From Streptomyces sp. LS1784 (GTDB lineage Bacteria; Actinomycetota; Actinomycetes; Streptomycetales; Streptomycetaceae), in assembly GCF_020103755.1 (NCBI RefSeq), contig NZ_JAHSQD010000004.1, forward strand, positions 1-64,000: DNA of 64,000 bases, written 5' to 3'. The notes under the pieces were generated by a model. The model saw nothing but the letters and a program-made list of their open reading frames with translations, had not been told where the DNA came from and searched no databases. The position numbers and the translations under genes were made by a program. Shown one piece after another: positions 27,601 to 37,727 of this stretch; the stretch's first letter is position 1, and every line of letters begins with the position of its first letter.

Positions 27601-30600
27601 CGACCGCAAGGCGCTGCCGGCGCCGGCGACCACCGACCACGCCGCCGGGAACCACGTACCGCCGCGCAACGACACCGAGGCCGCGCTCGCCGCGATCTGG
27701 GCCGAGGTGCTGGGCCTCCAGCCCGGCTCGGTCGGGGTCAGCGACAACTTCTTCGAGCTCGGCGGCGACTCGATCGTCGGACTGCAGGTCGTGTCGAAGG
27801 CACGGCGGGCCGGCCTGCGCCTGACCGCCAAGCAGATCTTCCTGCACCAGACCGTCGCCGACCTGGCCGCCGTCGTCCGGGCCGCGGACCAGCCGGCGCC
27901 GCAGGCGGCCGCCACCGCGGTCGGGGACGTGCCGCTCACCCCGGTGCAGCACTGGTTCTTCGAGCAGTACCCCGAGGGCGCCGTCCACTTCAACCAGTCG
28001 ATGTTCGTCGAGCTCGCGCCCGGCACCGACCCGGCCGCCCTGCGCACGGCGGTGACGGCGCTGCTCGACCACCACGACGCGCTGCGGCTGCGCGCCGTGC
28101 GCACCGACGGCGCCTGGCGGCAGCACTGCGCGGTCGCCGAGACGGGCGAGCCGTTCCGCACGGTCGACCTGTCCGGCCTCGACGCCCGGGCCCGCGAGCG
28201 GGCGGTCCACGAGGCGGTCACGGCGGCCCAGGCGGGCTTCCGGCTCGACGCCGGCCCCCTGCTCGGCGCGGTGCACTTCTCCGGTGCACCCGAGCCCGAC
28301 CGGCTGTTCGTCACGGTGCACCACCTCGTCGTCGACGGGGTCACCTGGCGCGTGCTGCTCTCCGACCTGGAACTCGCCTACGAGCAGGCGGTGCAGGGCC
28401 TGCGAGCCGGCCTGCCGGAGAAGTCCACCGGCTTCCGGGAATGGTCGATGCGGCTGACCGAGGCGGCCGGATCCGGCCGCTTCGACGGCGAGCGACCGTA
28501 CTGGCAGGCCGTCGAGGCCGCGTCCGTCGCATGCCCGCCGCTGCCGGTCGACCGCACGGCACCGGACACGCTCGCGCACGCCCGTACGGTCGAGGCCGGT
28601 CTCGACGCCGAGCTGACCCGCGCGCTGCTGCGGGACGTGCCGGCGGCGTACCGCACCCAGATCAACGACGTGCTGCTGACCGCGCTCGCGGCGGTGCTGG
28701 CCGACTGGTCCGGCGGCGAGGCCGTCGCGGTCGAACTGGAGGGCCACGGCCGCGAGAACCTCTTCGACGACGTCGACCTGTCCCGCACGGCGGGCTGGTT
28801 CACCACGCTCTTCCCGGTCGTGCTGCCCGTGCCGGGCGAGGACTGGGGCACCCGGCTCAAGGCCGTCAAGGAGACCCTGCGCGCGGTCCCCGAGGCCGGC
28901 ATCGGGTACGGCGCCCTGCGCTACCTGACCGAGGGCGCCGGGCTGGGCGGCGGCCGCTGCCAGGTCGGCTTCAACTACCACGGCCACTTCGACGTGGCCA
29001 CCGGCGACGGCCTGCTGCGCGGCTGGCAGCCCAGCCCGGTACCGGACCGCAGTGCCGACCTGGCCCGTCCGAACCGCCTGGAGGTCACCGGGATGGTCCG
29101 TGACGGCCGGATCGAGTTCTCCTGGGAGTACTCGGCCGCGCTGCACGACGAGGCGACGATCGCCGGCCTCGCGGCGCGGTTCACCGCCGCGCTCGCCGAC
29201 ATCGTGGCGCACTGCGCCCAGGCCGGCGGCTGCACCCCGTCCGACTTCCCGCTCGCCGGGCTCGACCAGGCCGGCGTCGACCGGATCGCCGGGGACGGCC
29301 GCGCGGTCGAGGACGTCTACCCGCTCACGCCGATGCAGAGTGGCCTGCTGTTCCACTCGCTCGACGCGCACGAGGACGACATCTACTTCACCCACCTCGG
29401 GCTGGTCCTCGACGGGGTCACCGACCCCGCCGTGCTGGCCGAGGCGTGGCAGCGGGTCGTCGACCGCACGCCCGTGCTGCGTACCGCGATCGCCGACGCC
29501 GAGGGCGGACGCCCCCTGCAGGTGGTCCACCGGGACGTGCGCGTGCCCGTCGTCATCGAGGACTGGTCGGAGCTGACCGAGGCACAGCAGCAGGAGCGCA
29601 TCCGCCTGCTGGCCGAGGCCCCGGGCGAGCCGCTCGACCTGTCGCGGCCGCCGCTGCTGCGACTGCACCTGGCCCGGCTCTCCGCGTCCAGCGTTCACCT
29701 GCGCTGCTCGTCGCACCACCTGCTCCTCGACGGCTGGAGCTTCGCCGACGTGCTCAACGAGGTCTTCGTGGAGCACGCCGCGCTCAGCGGACGCGAGGTC
29801 GACCCGCCGCGCCCGCGCCGCCCGTTCCGCGAGTACGTGCGCTGGCTCGGCGAGCAGGACACCGCCGCGGCGCAGACGTACTGGACCGGCCTGCTCGCCG
29901 GGTTCTCCGCACCCACCGTGCTGCCGTACGACCGGCCGCCGCTGCGCTCGCACCAGTCCCGCGACACCGGCCACCTCGACCTCGTGCTCACGGCGGAGGA
30001 GACCGGGCGGCTGGAGAGCTTCGCCCGGGAGGCCCGGGTCACCGTCAACACCCTGATCCAGGGCGCCTGGGCCCTGCTGCTGTCCCGGTACAGCGGCGAC
30101 CGGCAGGTCTGCTTCGGCACCACGGTGGGCGGCCGGCCCGCCGACCTGCCGGGCTCGGACGAGATGGTCGGCCTGTTCATCAACACGCTGCCCGCCCGGC
30201 TGACCGTCTCGCCCGACAGCGACCTGCGCACCTGGCTGCGCGAGATCCAGGAGCAGCAGGTCGACGGCCGCCAGTTCGAGTACGTCTCGCTCGCCCAGGT
30301 CCGGAGCTGGGCCGCGATCCCGGCGGGCACCGACCTCTTCGACAGCTGCGTGGTCTTCGAGAACTTCCCGTACGACGAGAACGCCGCCGAGCGCCACGGC
30401 CTGGGGGTCCGGTCGTTGGCGGGCCTGGAGACGTCGAACTTCCCGCTCACCTGCGTGGCACACCTGGTGGACGGACTCCACATGCGGCTCGGCTACGACC
30501 CGCGGCTGTTCGACGACGCCACCGCGGGCCGCTTCGCCGATCACCTGCTCGGCATGCTCGACGCGATGGTGGCGGCACCCGGCAGCACCACCCTGCGGGA

Positions 30601-33600
30601 CCTGCCGATGGTCCGCGGCGCCGAACTCGACCGGCTGATCGAGGAGTTCAACGGAACCCTGTCCGGCTACCCCGAGCGGTGCCTGCACGAGCTCTTCACG
30701 GAGGTCGCGCGCGAGCACCCCGACCGGCTCGCGGTCGTCGCCAGCGACACCCGGCTCACCTACGCCGAGCTGGACGCCTGCTCCGACCGGCTCGCCCACG
30801 ATCTCGTCGGCCGGGGCGTCGGTCCGGAGGTGCCGGTGGGCATCTGCCTGCCGGGTGGCGCCGAGATGATCACCGCCATGCTCGGCGTCCTCAAGGCGGG
30901 CGGTGCGTACGTGCCGCTCGACCCCGGGTACCCGTCCGAGCGTCTCACCTACCTCTTCCGCGACTCGGGCGTGCCGGTGATGCTGACCAGCGCCGCGCTC
31001 GCGCCCGGCCTGCCGCCGACCGACGCCGAGATCCTGCTGGTCGACGAGCTGCGGCCGGAGCCCGTCGTCGCGCCGCTGCCCTCGCGCACCGTCCCGGACA
31101 ACCTCGCCGTGCTCGTCTACACCTCGGGCTCGACCGGCGCGCCCAAGGCCAGCATGGTCACCCACCGCGGCCTCGTCCGTCTGGTGCGCGCCGCGGGCGA
31201 GCACACCTTCGGCGACGCCACGACGATCGCCCAGCACCACTCGATCTCGTTCGACGCCGCGCAGAACGAGCTGTGGCAGGCGCTGCTGAGCGGCGCGTGC
31301 CTGGCCGTGCGGCCCGGCGACTTCCGCTCGGTCGACGAGCTCGACAAGTTCCTGCGCGACAACGAGGTGGAGGCCATCTCGTTCGCGGCGGGCTTCTTCC
31401 ACGCCGTCGCCGACACCGACCCGGGAATCCTCGCCGGGGTGCGCACGGTCGTGGTCGGCGGTGAGGCGCTGTCCGCACCGCACTGCGCCCGCGTCCTCGA
31501 CCGGCTGCCCGACCTGCGGATCGTCAACGAGTACGGGCCCACCGAGTGCTCGGTGACCTCGACCTGCTTCCCGGTCGAGCGCGACGGGCAGTACGGAGGG
31601 ACCGTCCCGGTCGGCCGGCCGACCGCGGACGCCCGGGTCTACCTGCTCGACCGGGACCTGCAGCCGGTGCCGGTGGGCGTGGCCGGGGAGGCGTACCTCG
31701 CCGGGGACGGCGTGTGCCGCGGCTACCGGGGCCGCCCCGGGCTGACCGCCGAACGCTTCCTGGCGGACCCCTTCGGGGCGCCCGGTTCCCGGATGTACCG
31801 CACCGGCGACCTGATGCGCTGGCGGCCCGACGGCACGCTGGAGTTCGTCGGCCGTACCGACGACCAGGTGAAGCTGCGCGGCTACCGCATCGAGCTCGGC
31901 GAGATCGAGCAGGCGCTGACCCGCCACCCGGACGTGGCGAGGGCGACCGTCGTCGTCCGCGAGGACCAGCCGGGCCGCCGGCGTCTCGTCGGGTACGTGA
32001 TCTCCGAGCAGGACCCGGCCGAACTGACCGCGTACCTCGCCGCCAGCCTGCCCGAGTACATGGTCCCGGCCGCGATCGTCCGGCTGGAGCAGATGCCGCT
32101 CACCGCGCACGGCAAGGTCGACCGGCGCGCCCTGCCGGAGCCCACGACCACTGCGGCCGGCCGGGCCACGGTGGAGCCCCGCACCTCCGACGAGCGCACG
32201 ATGGCCGCGATCTGGGCCGAGACGCTCGGCGTGGAGCGGGTCGGGGTCACCGACGACTTCTTCGACCTCGGCGGCGACTCGATCCTCAGCATCCAGGTCG
32301 TGTTCAAGAGCCGCCGGGCGGGACTGCAGGTCTCCTCCAGCGACCTGTTCCGCCACCCGACCGTCGAACAGCTCGTCGCCGCCGCCGGCCAGGACCGCCA
32401 GGTCGAGGCCACCCAGGAGGCCGAGGCCGGCGAGGTGCCGCTCACCCCGATCCAGCACGCGTTCTTCGCGCGCAACACGGCCGCCCCGCAGCACCTCGTC
32501 CAGTCGATCCACGTCGAGCTCGCGGCGGACGTCCACGAGGCGGCGCTGCGCGCCGCGATCGAGGCGGTCGTCGCGCACCACGACGCGCTGCGGATGCGGT
32601 ACGAACTCGACGAGCAGGGCCACTGGTCGCAGTGGAACCTCGCGGCCGAGACCGGCGAGCTGTTCGAGCGCCACGACCTCTCGGGGCTGCCCGACGAGGA
32701 GCTGCTCCCGGCCATGGACCGGCTCGCCGCGGTGGCCGACACGAGCTTCGACCTGACCGAAGGGCCGTTGCTGCGGGCGGTCCTGTTCGACCTCGGCGCG
32801 GACCGGCGGGCGCACCTGCACCTGACCGTGCACCACCTCGTGATCGACGCCGTGTCGTGGCGGGTCATCAACCACGACCTGGACCTCGCCTACCGGCAGG
32901 CGCTCGACGGCGAGCCGATCGACCTCGGAGCCAAGACCTCCTCGTTCCGGCAGTGGGCCACCCGCTTCGCGGCGCACGCGGCGGACGGCGGCTTCGCCGA
33001 CCAGGCCGCGCACTGGGACGCGGTGCCCGAGGCGGCGCCGCTGCCGACCGACGGCCCCGGACCGAACGTGGTGTCGTCGCGGCGGATCATGCCGGTGCGG
33101 CTGGAGCAGGACGAGACCGCGGCGCTGCTGCACGTGGCACCGGGCAAGTTCCGCGCCCGGGTCAGCGACGTGCTGCTCTCCGCGCTGGCCTGGACGATGT
33201 GCCGCTGGTCCGGCGACGACCGACTGGTGATCGAGATGGAGGGCCACGGACGCGAGGAGATCTTCGACGACATCGACCTCTCCCGCACCGTCGGGTGGTT
33301 CACCAGCTCGTACCCCGTCGCGCTGGAGGTGCCCGGACGGACCGGCGACGAGGCCGACTGGCCCGCCGTCGTGCGGTCGGTGCGCCGCTGCCTGCGCGCC
33401 GTCCCCGGCAACGGCATCGGCTACGGCGCGCTGCGCCACCTCGCCGGGCACGGCACGCCGTCGGGGGAGCACGCGCCCCCCGCGGTGTCGTTCAACTACC
33501 ACAGCCAGACCGAGGAGATCACCCGGACGGCCGACCGCTCGCTGTTCCACGCCTTCCACGAGGAGATCGGCCAGGAGCAGGACGACCGCGAGCTGGTCGA

Positions 33601-33778
33601 GCAGGCGCTGGAGGTGGTCGGCGCGGTCGAGGGCGGCCGGCTCGGCTTCGACCTCTACTACTCCGTCAACCTGCACGAGCCCGGGACGATCGAGCGGGTC
33701 GGCTCCGAACTGGTGGCGGCCCTGCGCTCGATCGCCCGCCTGTGCGACCCGGCCCTCGGAACGGAGGATGCCCGATGA
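24650..33778 (+). CDS. Non-ribosomal peptide synthetase, modules 3-4 (C-A-T-E-C-A-T-E), no thioesterase
   Basis: Protein of 3042 residues. C3 (HHIVCDG, His172/173), A3, T3 (Ser1041), E3 (HHLVVDG, His1224/1225), C4 (HHLLLDG, His1689/1690), A4, T4 (Ser2544), E4 (HHLVIDA, His2728/2729). Both epimerases carry EGHGRE and GYGALR motifs, so residues 3 and 4 should be D. By-eye codes are D-L-G-V-L-V-N-V-D-T for A3 and D-A-N-S-V-G-E-V-T-K for A4. Acidic positions (Asp in A3, Glu in A4) would suit a guanidine side chain such as enduracididine or arginine. A3 lacks the universal A10 lysine: the motif reads SGTLDR (Thr983), and it has YGATE instead of YGPTE. The start ATG at 24650 is preceded by GGAAGGA. 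The chain ends in an E domain with no thioesterase, and its stop overlaps the PBP-type cyclase gene. Confidence 0.96.
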   Translation: MTQPDEMLASVPAHLRAELLRRLAGQSAPAELPIPAAPRDGLLPMSSAQERLWFSAELEPDSAEYNSLRALRLRGELDTAALGAALDQVVRRHEMLRTTFDAVDGRGVQIVHEHTDRPLPTVDVSGPDAVPAIERFLAAELNTPFDLRHGPLLRATLLRVDADDHVLVLGTHHIVCDGWSTGRLLGELAAAYDEAVGGVAASLSPLPVQYADFAVWERERSATLDEQLGYWRDRLAGMRTADLPTDRPRPPVRTPAGATLPVEIPADVLNRLRELSRGRDATLFMALVTVTKVLLARYCDEPDVAVGTVTLGRQRPELENLIGTFINTVVLRSQVEESLSFTELLGRVRTGLLDAFAHDEVPFQRLVDTLRPDRDPSRPPLVQVMVNLQNLADTLPAFQGLDVTEIQPPVDVAKLDLTLDFYEDASSLVCYLEYSTDLFDRATVERLGGHLVTLLRAVTDEPEAPLAGLSMLPADELHTLTADWQGPAIAVPDARTLHRIFDEQAARTPDSVAVSDSSERLTFAELDARANRLAHHLVAAGVRPGVLTGVCLDRGVDAMVALLAVLKAGGAFVPLDPEHPAQRLAMMLGDAAAPVLITDSAAVGEGPWTTIRLDTDQDAIARHPATAPTTAVGPDDLAYVVYTSGSTGRPKGVMVSHRNAEHMMRAWDARYDLTGLRGRSLSVSSLAVDLFLGDFLMSAMYGGEMVICPAEVITDPPALAALITEVRPQLLVTTPSLAKAVAQELSWAGHRADSLRVLAVGSEAWLAGDAAATLELLPSDAVVTNNYGATETTVDSTTYRLRPDALGDTAVVPIGRPLGNTRTYVLDALLRPVPVGVPGEICIGGDGVAQGYWNRPELTAQRFIDDPFTDGRLYRTGDVGRWRPDGNLEYLGRADDQVKVRGFRVELGEVEAALLRHPGIAAAAAAVRPDTGGRDRLVGYLVADGTAPTLTELRAFLAGIVPDPAVPSALVVLDELPMTPSGTLDRKALPAPATTDHAAGNHVPPRNDTEAALAAIWAEVLGLQPGSVGVSDNFFELGGDSIVGLQVVSKARRAGLRLTAKQIFLHQTVADLAAVVRAADQPAPQAAATAVGDVPLTPVQHWFFEQYPEGAVHFNQSMFVELAPGTDPAALRTAVTALLDHHDALRLRAVRTDGAWRQHCAVAETGEPFRTVDLSGLDARARERAVHEAVTAAQAGFRLDAGPLLGAVHFSGAPEPDRLFVTVHHLVVDGVTWRVLLSDLELAYEQAVQGLRAGLPEKSTGFREWSMRLTEAAGSGRFDGERPYWQAVEAASVACPPLPVDRTAPDTLAHARTVEAGLDAELTRALLRDVPAAYRTQINDVLLTALAAVLADWSGGEAVAVELEGHGRENLFDDVDLSRTAGWFTTLFPVVLPVPGEDWGTRLKAVKETLRAVPEAGIGYGALRYLTEGAGLGGGRCQVGFNYHGHFDVATGDGLLRGWQPSPVPDRSADLARPNRLEVTGMVRDGRIEFSWEYSAALHDEATIAGLAARFTAALADIVAHCAQAGGCTPSDFPLAGLDQAGVDRIAGDGRAVEDVYPLTPMQSGLLFHSLDAHEDDIYFTHLGLVLDGVTDPAVLAEAWQRVVDRTPVLRTAIADAEGGRPLQVVHRDVRVPVVIEDWSELTEAQQQERIRLLAEAPGEPLDLSRPPLLRLHLARLSASSVHLRCSSHHLLLDGWSFADVLNEVFVEHAALSGREVDPPRPRRPFREYVRWLGEQDTAAAQTYWTGLLAGFSAPTVLPYDRPPLRSHQSRDTGHLDLVLTAEETGRLESFAREARVTVNTLIQGAWALLLSRYSGDRQVCFGTTVGGRPADLPGSDEMVGLFINTLPARLTVSPDSDLRTWLREIQEQQVDGRQFEYVSLAQVRSWAAIPAGTDLFDSCVVFENFPYDENAAERHGLGVRSLAGLETSNFPLTCVAHLVDGLHMRLGYDPRLFDDATAGRFADHLLGMLDAMVAAPGSTTLRDLPMVRGAELDRLIEEFNGTLSGYPERCLHELFTEVAREHPDRLAVVASDTRLTYAELDACSDRLAHDLVGRGVGPEVPVGICLPGGAEMITAMLGVLKAGGAYVPLDPGYPSERLTYLFRDSGVPVMLTSAALAPGLPPTDAEILLVDELRPEPVVAPLPSRTVPDNLAVLVYTSGSTGAPKASMVTHRGLVRLVRAAGEHTFGDATTIAQHHSISFDAAQNELWQALLSGACLAVRPGDFRSVDELDKFLRDNEVEAISFAAGFFHAVADTDPGILAGVRTVVVGGEALSAPHCARVLDRLPDLRIVNEYGPTECSVTSTCFPVERDGQYGGTVPVGRPTADARVYLLDRDLQPVPVGVAGEAYLAGDGVCRGYRGRPGLTAERFLADPFGAPGSRMYRTGDLMRWRPDGTLEFVGRTDDQVKLRGYRIELGEIEQALTRHPDVARATVVVREDQPGRRRLVGYVISEQDPAELTAYLAASLPEYMVPAAIVRLEQMPLTAHGKVDRRALPEPTTTAAGRATVEPRTSDERTMAAIWAETLGVERVGVTDDFFDLGGDSILSIQVVFKSRRAGLQVSSSDLFRHPTVEQLVAAAGQDRQVEATQEAEAGEVPLTPIQHAFFARNTAAPQHLVQSIHVELAADVHEAALRAAIEAVVAHHDALRMRYELDEQGHWSQWNLAAETGELFERHDLSGLPDEELLPAMDRLAAVADTSFDLTEGPLLRAVLFDLGADRRAHLHLTVHHLVIDAVSWRVINHDLDLAYRQALDGEPIDLGAKTSSFRQWATRFAAHAADGGFADQAAHWDAVPEAAPLPTDGPGPNVVSSRRIMPVRLEQDETAALLHVAPGKFRARVSDVLLSALAWTMCRWSGDDRLVIEMEGHGREEIFDDIDLSRTVGWFTSSYPVALEVPGRTGDEADWPAVVRSVRRCLRAVPGNGIGYGALRHLAGHGTPSGEHAPPAVSFNYHSQTEEITRTADRSLFHAFHEEIGQEQDDRELVEQALEVVGAVEGGRLGFDLYYSVNLHEPGTIERVGSELVAALRSIARLCDPALGTEDAR

Positions 33779-35037
33779 ACGAGTTGCTCACGGAGCTCGC
33801 GCTCCGGCACGGCGTGCCCGGCGCGCAGCTGGCGATCTGGCGCGACGGCCACCTCCTCACGGCGGAGACCGGTGAGGAGGAGGCCGGGTCGGGACGGCCG
33901 GTGACGGTCGCGACGGCGTTCCCGCTCGGATCGCTCACCAAGGCGTTCACCGCGACGCTCGCGGCCCTGCTGGTCGCCGACGGCGACGTGGACCTGGACG
34001 AGTCCCTGGCGGAGCAGTTGGGCGAGCTGCGCGCGGGCCCGGAGTTCACGCTGCGACAGGCGCTCAGCCACACCGCGGGCCTGGCGGCCAACACCGCCGA
34101 GCTGCCGCCCGGAACCACCCGCGCCCGGTGGCTCGCCCGGCACGCGTCCGAGCTGGCCGTGCACGAGCCGGGCACGGTCTTCTCCTACTCCAACCCGGGC
34201 TACCTGATCGCCGGCCGCCTGGTCGAGGAGATCACCGGGCTGGACTGGGCGGAGGCCATGGACGCGATGCTGCTGCGCCCGCTGGGGTACGACGCCGCGG
34301 CGCCGATCGCCCCGGGCCATCTGGTACGGCCGGACGCCCCGGCCCGGCCCATCCGGGAGCAGTCCGTACCGCCGCTGGAGGACCCGGCCGCCGGCCTGAG
34401 CCTCTCCGCCCGCGACATTGCGGTGTTCGGTGCCGCGCACCTGGGTCTCGGCCCGGGCGCGGGCCTGCTGGACGCCGCGACGGCGCGATCGATGCGCGAG
34501 GACGTCACGGAGGGGCTCGCCGTGGACGCCTACGGGCTGGCGGGCGGCTGGGGTGCCGGATGGTCGCGGTACGGGGGCTGGTTCGGCCACGACGGCACCG
34601 GCGACGGCGCGTGGAGCCACCTGCGCGCGAACCCGGCGACGGGGACCGTGGTGGCGCTGACCGCCAACGGCAGCACCGGCGCGCGGCTGTGGGAGTCGCT
34701 GCTCGGGCGGCTGGGTGAAACCGGCCTGGAGGTCGGCGACCATCCTCGGGACACGACCGGCGTCGAGTCCGTGCCGGCGCCGCCGCAGTGCGCGGGGGAC
34801 TACGCGAACGGCGACTGGTCGTGCCGGGTCGAGGCCGACGGCGGTGACCTCCTGCTCTCGATCGCCGGAGCGGAGCCGGTCCGGCTCCTGGTCGGCAGGG
34901 ACCTCTCCTTCCGCACGCCCTCGGACGGCGGTGCGCGCGCGGCGATGCCGTACCTCGGGCGGTTCCTGCGCGACCCGGTGACCGGTGACGTCGACCGTGT
35001 GCAGATCACCGGAAGGCTCTGCGTCCGGCAGAAGTAG
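33775..35037 (+). CDS. PBP-type (SurE-like) stand-alone peptide cyclase, beta-lactamase fold
   Basis: Serine hydrolase of 420 residues with the penicillin-binding-protein/class C beta-lactamase fold. Ser53-x-x-Lys56 is in GSLTK, Tyr138-Ser-Asn140 in FSYSNPGY and His272-Asp-Gly in GHDGTG. The last ~90 residues form a small lipocalin-like beta domain, as in SurE. SurE, WolJ, Ulm16 and the mannopeptimycin counterpart release and head-to-tail cyclise chains from NRPSs that end in an epimerase, using a D-configured C-terminal residue and a free N-terminal amine. The gene starts inside the NRPS stop (ATGA), giving one-to-one coupling, and the NRPS has no thioesterase, so a cyclising role is very likely. 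A resistance beta-lactamase is the poorer alternative. Confidence 0.93.
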   Translation: MNELLTELALRHGVPGAQLAIWRDGHLLTAETGEEEAGSGRPVTVATAFPLGSLTKAFTATLAALLVADGDVDLDESLAEQLGELRAGPEFTLRQALSHTAGLAANTAELPPGTTRARWLARHASELAVHEPGTVFSYSNPGYLIAGRLVEEITGLDWAEAMDAMLLRPLGYDAAAPIAPGHLVRPDAPARPIREQSVPPLEDPAAGLSLSARDIAVFGAAHLGLGPGAGLLDAATARSMREDVTEGLAVDAYGLAGGWGAGWSRYGGWFGHDGTGDGAWSHLRANPATGTVVALTANGSTGARLWESLLGRLGETGLEVGDHPRDTTGVESVPAPPQCAGDYANGDWSCRVEADGGDLLLSIAGAEPVRLLVGRDLSFRTPSDGGARAAMPYLGRFLRDPVTGDVDRVQITGRLCVRQK

Positions 35038-35047
35038 CGCACGCCGA

Positions 35048-35084
35048 AAGCGGCGGGCCCGTTCCCCGAACGGGCCCGCCGCTT
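35048..35084. terminator. Bidirectional hairpin terminator
   Basis: Perfect 16-bp stem AAGCGGCGGGCCCGTT / AACGGGCCCGCCGCTT with loop CCCCG, in the 70-base gap between the convergent cyclase gene (plus) and response-regulator gene (minus). Confidence 0.9.
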
Positions 35085-35107
35085 CGTCGTTCACCGGTTC
35101 GAAGCCG

Positions 35108-35749
35108 TCAGGATGCCTCCAGGTAGGTCAGCACGGCCCGGACCCGCCGATGGCCGGCGTCGGTCTCGGTGAGCTCGAACTTCGCGAAGATGTTGCCGAT
35201 GTGCTTGTGCACGGCGTTGTCGGTGATGCACAGCTTCTTGGCCAGCGTGGCGTTGTCGTGCCCCTCCGCCATGAGCGCCAGGACCTCCCGCTCCCGTCGG
35301 GTGAGCGTGGACAGCGGCTGCGTCCGCCTGGCGAGCAACTGGGTCACCACGTCGGGGTCGAGAGCCGTGCCGCCGGTGGCCACCCGGTCGAGCGCCGCCA
35401 GGAACTCGTCGACCCGGCTGATGCGGTCCTTGAGCAGATAGCCGACGCCGCCACCGCTGCTGGAGAGCAGCTCGGACGCGTACGTCTCCTCCACGTACTG
35501 GGACAGCACCAGGACCGGCAGGCCGGGATGGACGCGCCGGGCCTCGATCGCGGCCCGGATCCCCTCGTCGCGGAACCGCGGCGGCAGCCGCACGTCGACG
35601 ATGGTGACGGCCGGGCGGTGCCGGTCCACCGCGGCCAGGAATCCCTCGGCGTCGGCGGCGACCTCGGCCACCTCGTAGCCGGAACTGGCCAGCAGCAGCT
35701 CCAGACCGGTGGCGAGCAGGACGTTGTCCTCCGCGATGACTATCCGCAC
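35108..35749 (-). CDS. LuxR-family response regulator
   Basis: DNA-binding regulator of 213 residues (NarL type). The receiver domain has the acidic pair in IAEDN, phospho-acceptor Asp in TIVDVRLPP and Lys in GYLLKDRI. The C-terminal helix-turn-helix is LTRREREVLALM to TDNAVHKHIGNIFAKF. I chose the GTG at 35749 (VRIVIAEDNVLL), which lies inside the end of the histidine-kinase gene, so the pair is coupled. It may control the cluster in response to an envelope signal; targets are unknown. Confidence 0.93.
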   Translation of the reverse strand: MRIVIAEDNVLLATGLELLLASSGYEVAEVAADAEGFLAAVDRHRPAVTIVDVRLPPRFRDEGIRAAIEARRVHPGLPVLVLSQYVEETYASELLSSSGGGVGYLLKDRISRVDEFLAALDRVATGGTALDPDVVTQLLARRTQPLSTLTRREREVLALMAEGHDNATLAKKLCITDNAVHKHIGNIFAKFELTETDAGHRRVRAVLTYLEAS

Positions 35750-36960
35750 GGCAGCTCTACGGTGATCGTGGTGGGGCCGCCCTCCGGGCTGACGACCGTG
35801 ACGCAGCCGTCGAGGGCCTGCGCGCGGCCACGGAGACCGGCCAGTCCGCTGCCGCCGTTCTCCCGCGCGCCGCCCACGCCGTTGTCGGTGACGACGACCG
35901 TCAGCACGTCCTCGGCGCTCCACACCTTCAGCCCGGCCTCGGTGGCCCGGCTGTGCTTGGCCACGTTCGTCAGCGCTTCGGTGGCCACGAAATAGGCGAC
36001 CGCCTCGATGGCCGCAGGGATCCGGCGAAGTTCGCCGATGTCGAGCGAGACCGGCACGCCGGCCCGGGCGGCGACGGTGCGCAGGGCTCCCCGCAGTCCG
36101 CGGTCGGCGAGGATGGGCGGGTAGATGCCGCGGAGCACCTCGCGAAGCTCGACCATGGCCTCCTCGTTGACGTCGGTCGCCTCGGCCAGCATCCGGGCGA
36201 CGGTGGCCGGGTCACGGTCGAGGCACCGCCGGGCCACCGCGAGCCGCATCGCCACGGCCACCAGCCGTGCCTGGGTGCCGTCGTGCAGGTCGCGCTCGAT
36301 CCGCCGCAGCTCGGCGCCGTGCGCTTCGAGCGCGTCCGTGCGGGTGCGGGTGAGCGTGGCCACGCGATCGGCGAGTCTCTGGGCGCGTGACGACGCGAGC
36401 ACGGCGAGAGTCAGACGGGCGTGACCCGTGGCGAGTTTCGGCAGTGCCAGGCAGCCGACGGCGAGCAGGAGGGTCCCCACCGACGGACCGGAGAGCGCTT
36501 CGTGCCAGCCGACCACCGGGAGGTCCAGCGTCGGCTTCGAGTCGTCGTCCGGCGGAAAAGCCCACGACAGCGGCAGCGACACCACGATCAGCAGCGCGTT
36601 GCCGACGCAGAGGACCGCGGCGAGCCCGCAGGCGAGGCCGAACGTGACGTGGAGGGCGAGCCAGTACAGATGACGGGGCAGGGCGATGCTCTGCGCGCGG
36701 ACCGGGCGGCCCAGCAGACGGCCGGCTCGCTGCCGGTGCCAGTCGGCCCACGCCTGACGCAGGCTCGGGTGACAGAGCAGCAGGAAAGACAGGAGGCTCA
36801 TGGCCGCGGTGCCGAATTCCCCGAGCAGATAGATTGTGGCCCGAAGCAGTGACGTCCAGGTGCGGATCACCGGAGCACACCGGGCCGCCATGCGCATTAC
36901 AGCAGGCTGTAGTTCTTTCCCTGCGGCAGGGGGTATGGGCTCATCAGCGCCGGAGACCAT
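35740..36960 (-). CDS. Sensor histidine kinase (NarX/DesK-like)
   Basis: Membrane sensor of about 406 residues that should phosphorylate the adjacent response regulator. About four hydrophobic segments occupy residues 30-190. The dimerisation/phospho-acceptor helix is ERDLHDGTQARL, and the ATPase domain has VTDNGVG and GSGLAGLRGR. The start is uncertain. I give the ATG at 36960; ATGs at 36897 and 36891, or one further out at 37053, cannot be excluded, since no strong ribosome site stands out. It is divergent from the degenerate ABC ATPase gene at 37086. Confidence 0.88.
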   Translation of the reverse strand: MVSGADEPIPPAAGKELQPAVMRMAARCAPVIRTWTSLLRATIYLLGEFGTAAMSLLSFLLLCHPSLRQAWADWHRQRAGRLLGRPVRAQSIALPRHLYWLALHVTFGLACGLAAVLCVGNALLIVVSLPLSWAFPPDDDSKPTLDLPVVGWHEALSGPSVGTLLLAVGCLALPKLATGHARLTLAVLASSRAQRLADRVATLTRTRTDALEAHGAELRRIERDLHDGTQARLVAVAMRLAVARRCLDRDPATVARMLAEATDVNEEAMVELREVLRGIYPPILADRGLRGALRTVAARAGVPVSLDIGELRRIPAAIEAVAYFVATEALTNVAKHSRATEAGLKVWSAEDVLTVVVTDNGVGGARENGGSGLAGLRGRAQALDGCVTVVSPEGGPTTITVELPCG

Positions 36961-37085
36961 AACATGCTGCTCATGACGAGTATCCGGAAGCGGAGATGGA
37001 TAAAATCGGCCCACCTCCGCCGGAGTGGAACGGGGATGGCGGACCGGTTGCACAACTTACCTCCCGAACGTTGAAAGAGATCGAC

Positions 37086-37727
37086 ATGACTGACCATCGT
37101 CCGGCTCTGCAGCTGTGCCATGTCGGCACGATCGGAGCCGGCGGCATCGAGTCCGGATATGTGATCGAGAATGTGAGCTTCGCTGCCGAGGCCGGCACCT
37201 GGACGGCGTTGGCCGGGCCGGCCGCCGCGGGCAAGACCAGCATCCTGCGGTGCGCCGCCGGGCTGGATCCGGTGGCGACGGGCGAGGTCCGTCTGGCCGA
37301 GGACCTCCGGCTCTCGCACGTCGGACTGCGGCCGGTGACGGAGCAGCTGGCGACGACCGGCACGCTCGCCTCGGTGCTCGATCGACTGCCGGCCGGATCG
37401 GCCGAACTGCTGCGCGAGGCACTGTACCGGCTGGACCTGTGGGACGAGCGGGACACCCCCGTACTCGACCTGACGGGGCGTCGGCAACGCGCCGCCGCGG
37501 TCGCGGTCGCGGTCGCCGACGCCCCCGACGTGCTGCTCGCCGACGACCTCACCAGCGGGCTTCCGTCCTCCGACGCGGAGGCGATCCTGGACCTGCTGCG
37601 CGACCTGGTGGACCGGCAGGGGCTCTGCGTCGTGGCCTCGGCCGCGAACCTGGCCTCCCTGGAACGGGCCGACGCGGTGGTGCTGCTCGTCGAAGGTCGC
37701 GTGGTCGAGACGCAGGTCATGCCCTAG
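37086..37727 (+). CDS. Degenerate ABC-type ATPase without partner permease
   Basis: Protein of 213 residues resembling the export ATPases elsewhere in the window but worn at key sites. The P-loop GPAAAGKT (44-51) is intact. The signature is LTGRR instead of LSGGQ, Walker B ends LLADD with Asp instead of the catalytic Glu, no Q-loop glutamine is evident, and the H-loop position reads VVASAAN. ATP binding is plausible and fast hydrolysis is not. There is no permease next to it. The ATG at 37086 follows GAAAGAG; the frame is open upstream to 36996 without similarity. It lies beside a two-component system and converges on an ArsR-like regulator with an 11-base overlap. It may be a regulatory or resistance relic. 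Confidence 0.75.
   Translation: MTDHRPALQLCHVGTIGAGGIESGYVIENVSFAAEAGTWTALAGPAAAGKTSILRCAAGLDPVATGEVRLAEDLRLSHVGLRPVTEQLATTGTLASVLDRLPAGSAELLREALYRLDLWDERDTPVLDLTGRRQRAAAVAVAVADAPDVLLADDLTSGLPSSDAEAILDLLRDLVDRQGLCVVASAANLASLERADAVVLLVEGRVVETQVMP

Noticed and set aside
25022..33676. Antisense open frame of 2884 codons over the second NRPS (and 19641-24545 over the first)
   Set aside because: Long reverse frames are a by-product of extreme G/C third-position bias. Their translation is Gly/Arg/Val-rich with no domains, while the plus strand has full NRPS motifs.
37047..37053. GTTGCAC (within GTTGCACAAC) upstream of the degenerate ABC gene as a third copy of the shared operator
   Set aside because: Only a half-site with no matching GTGCAAC arm at the right distance, and it lies in the other cluster.
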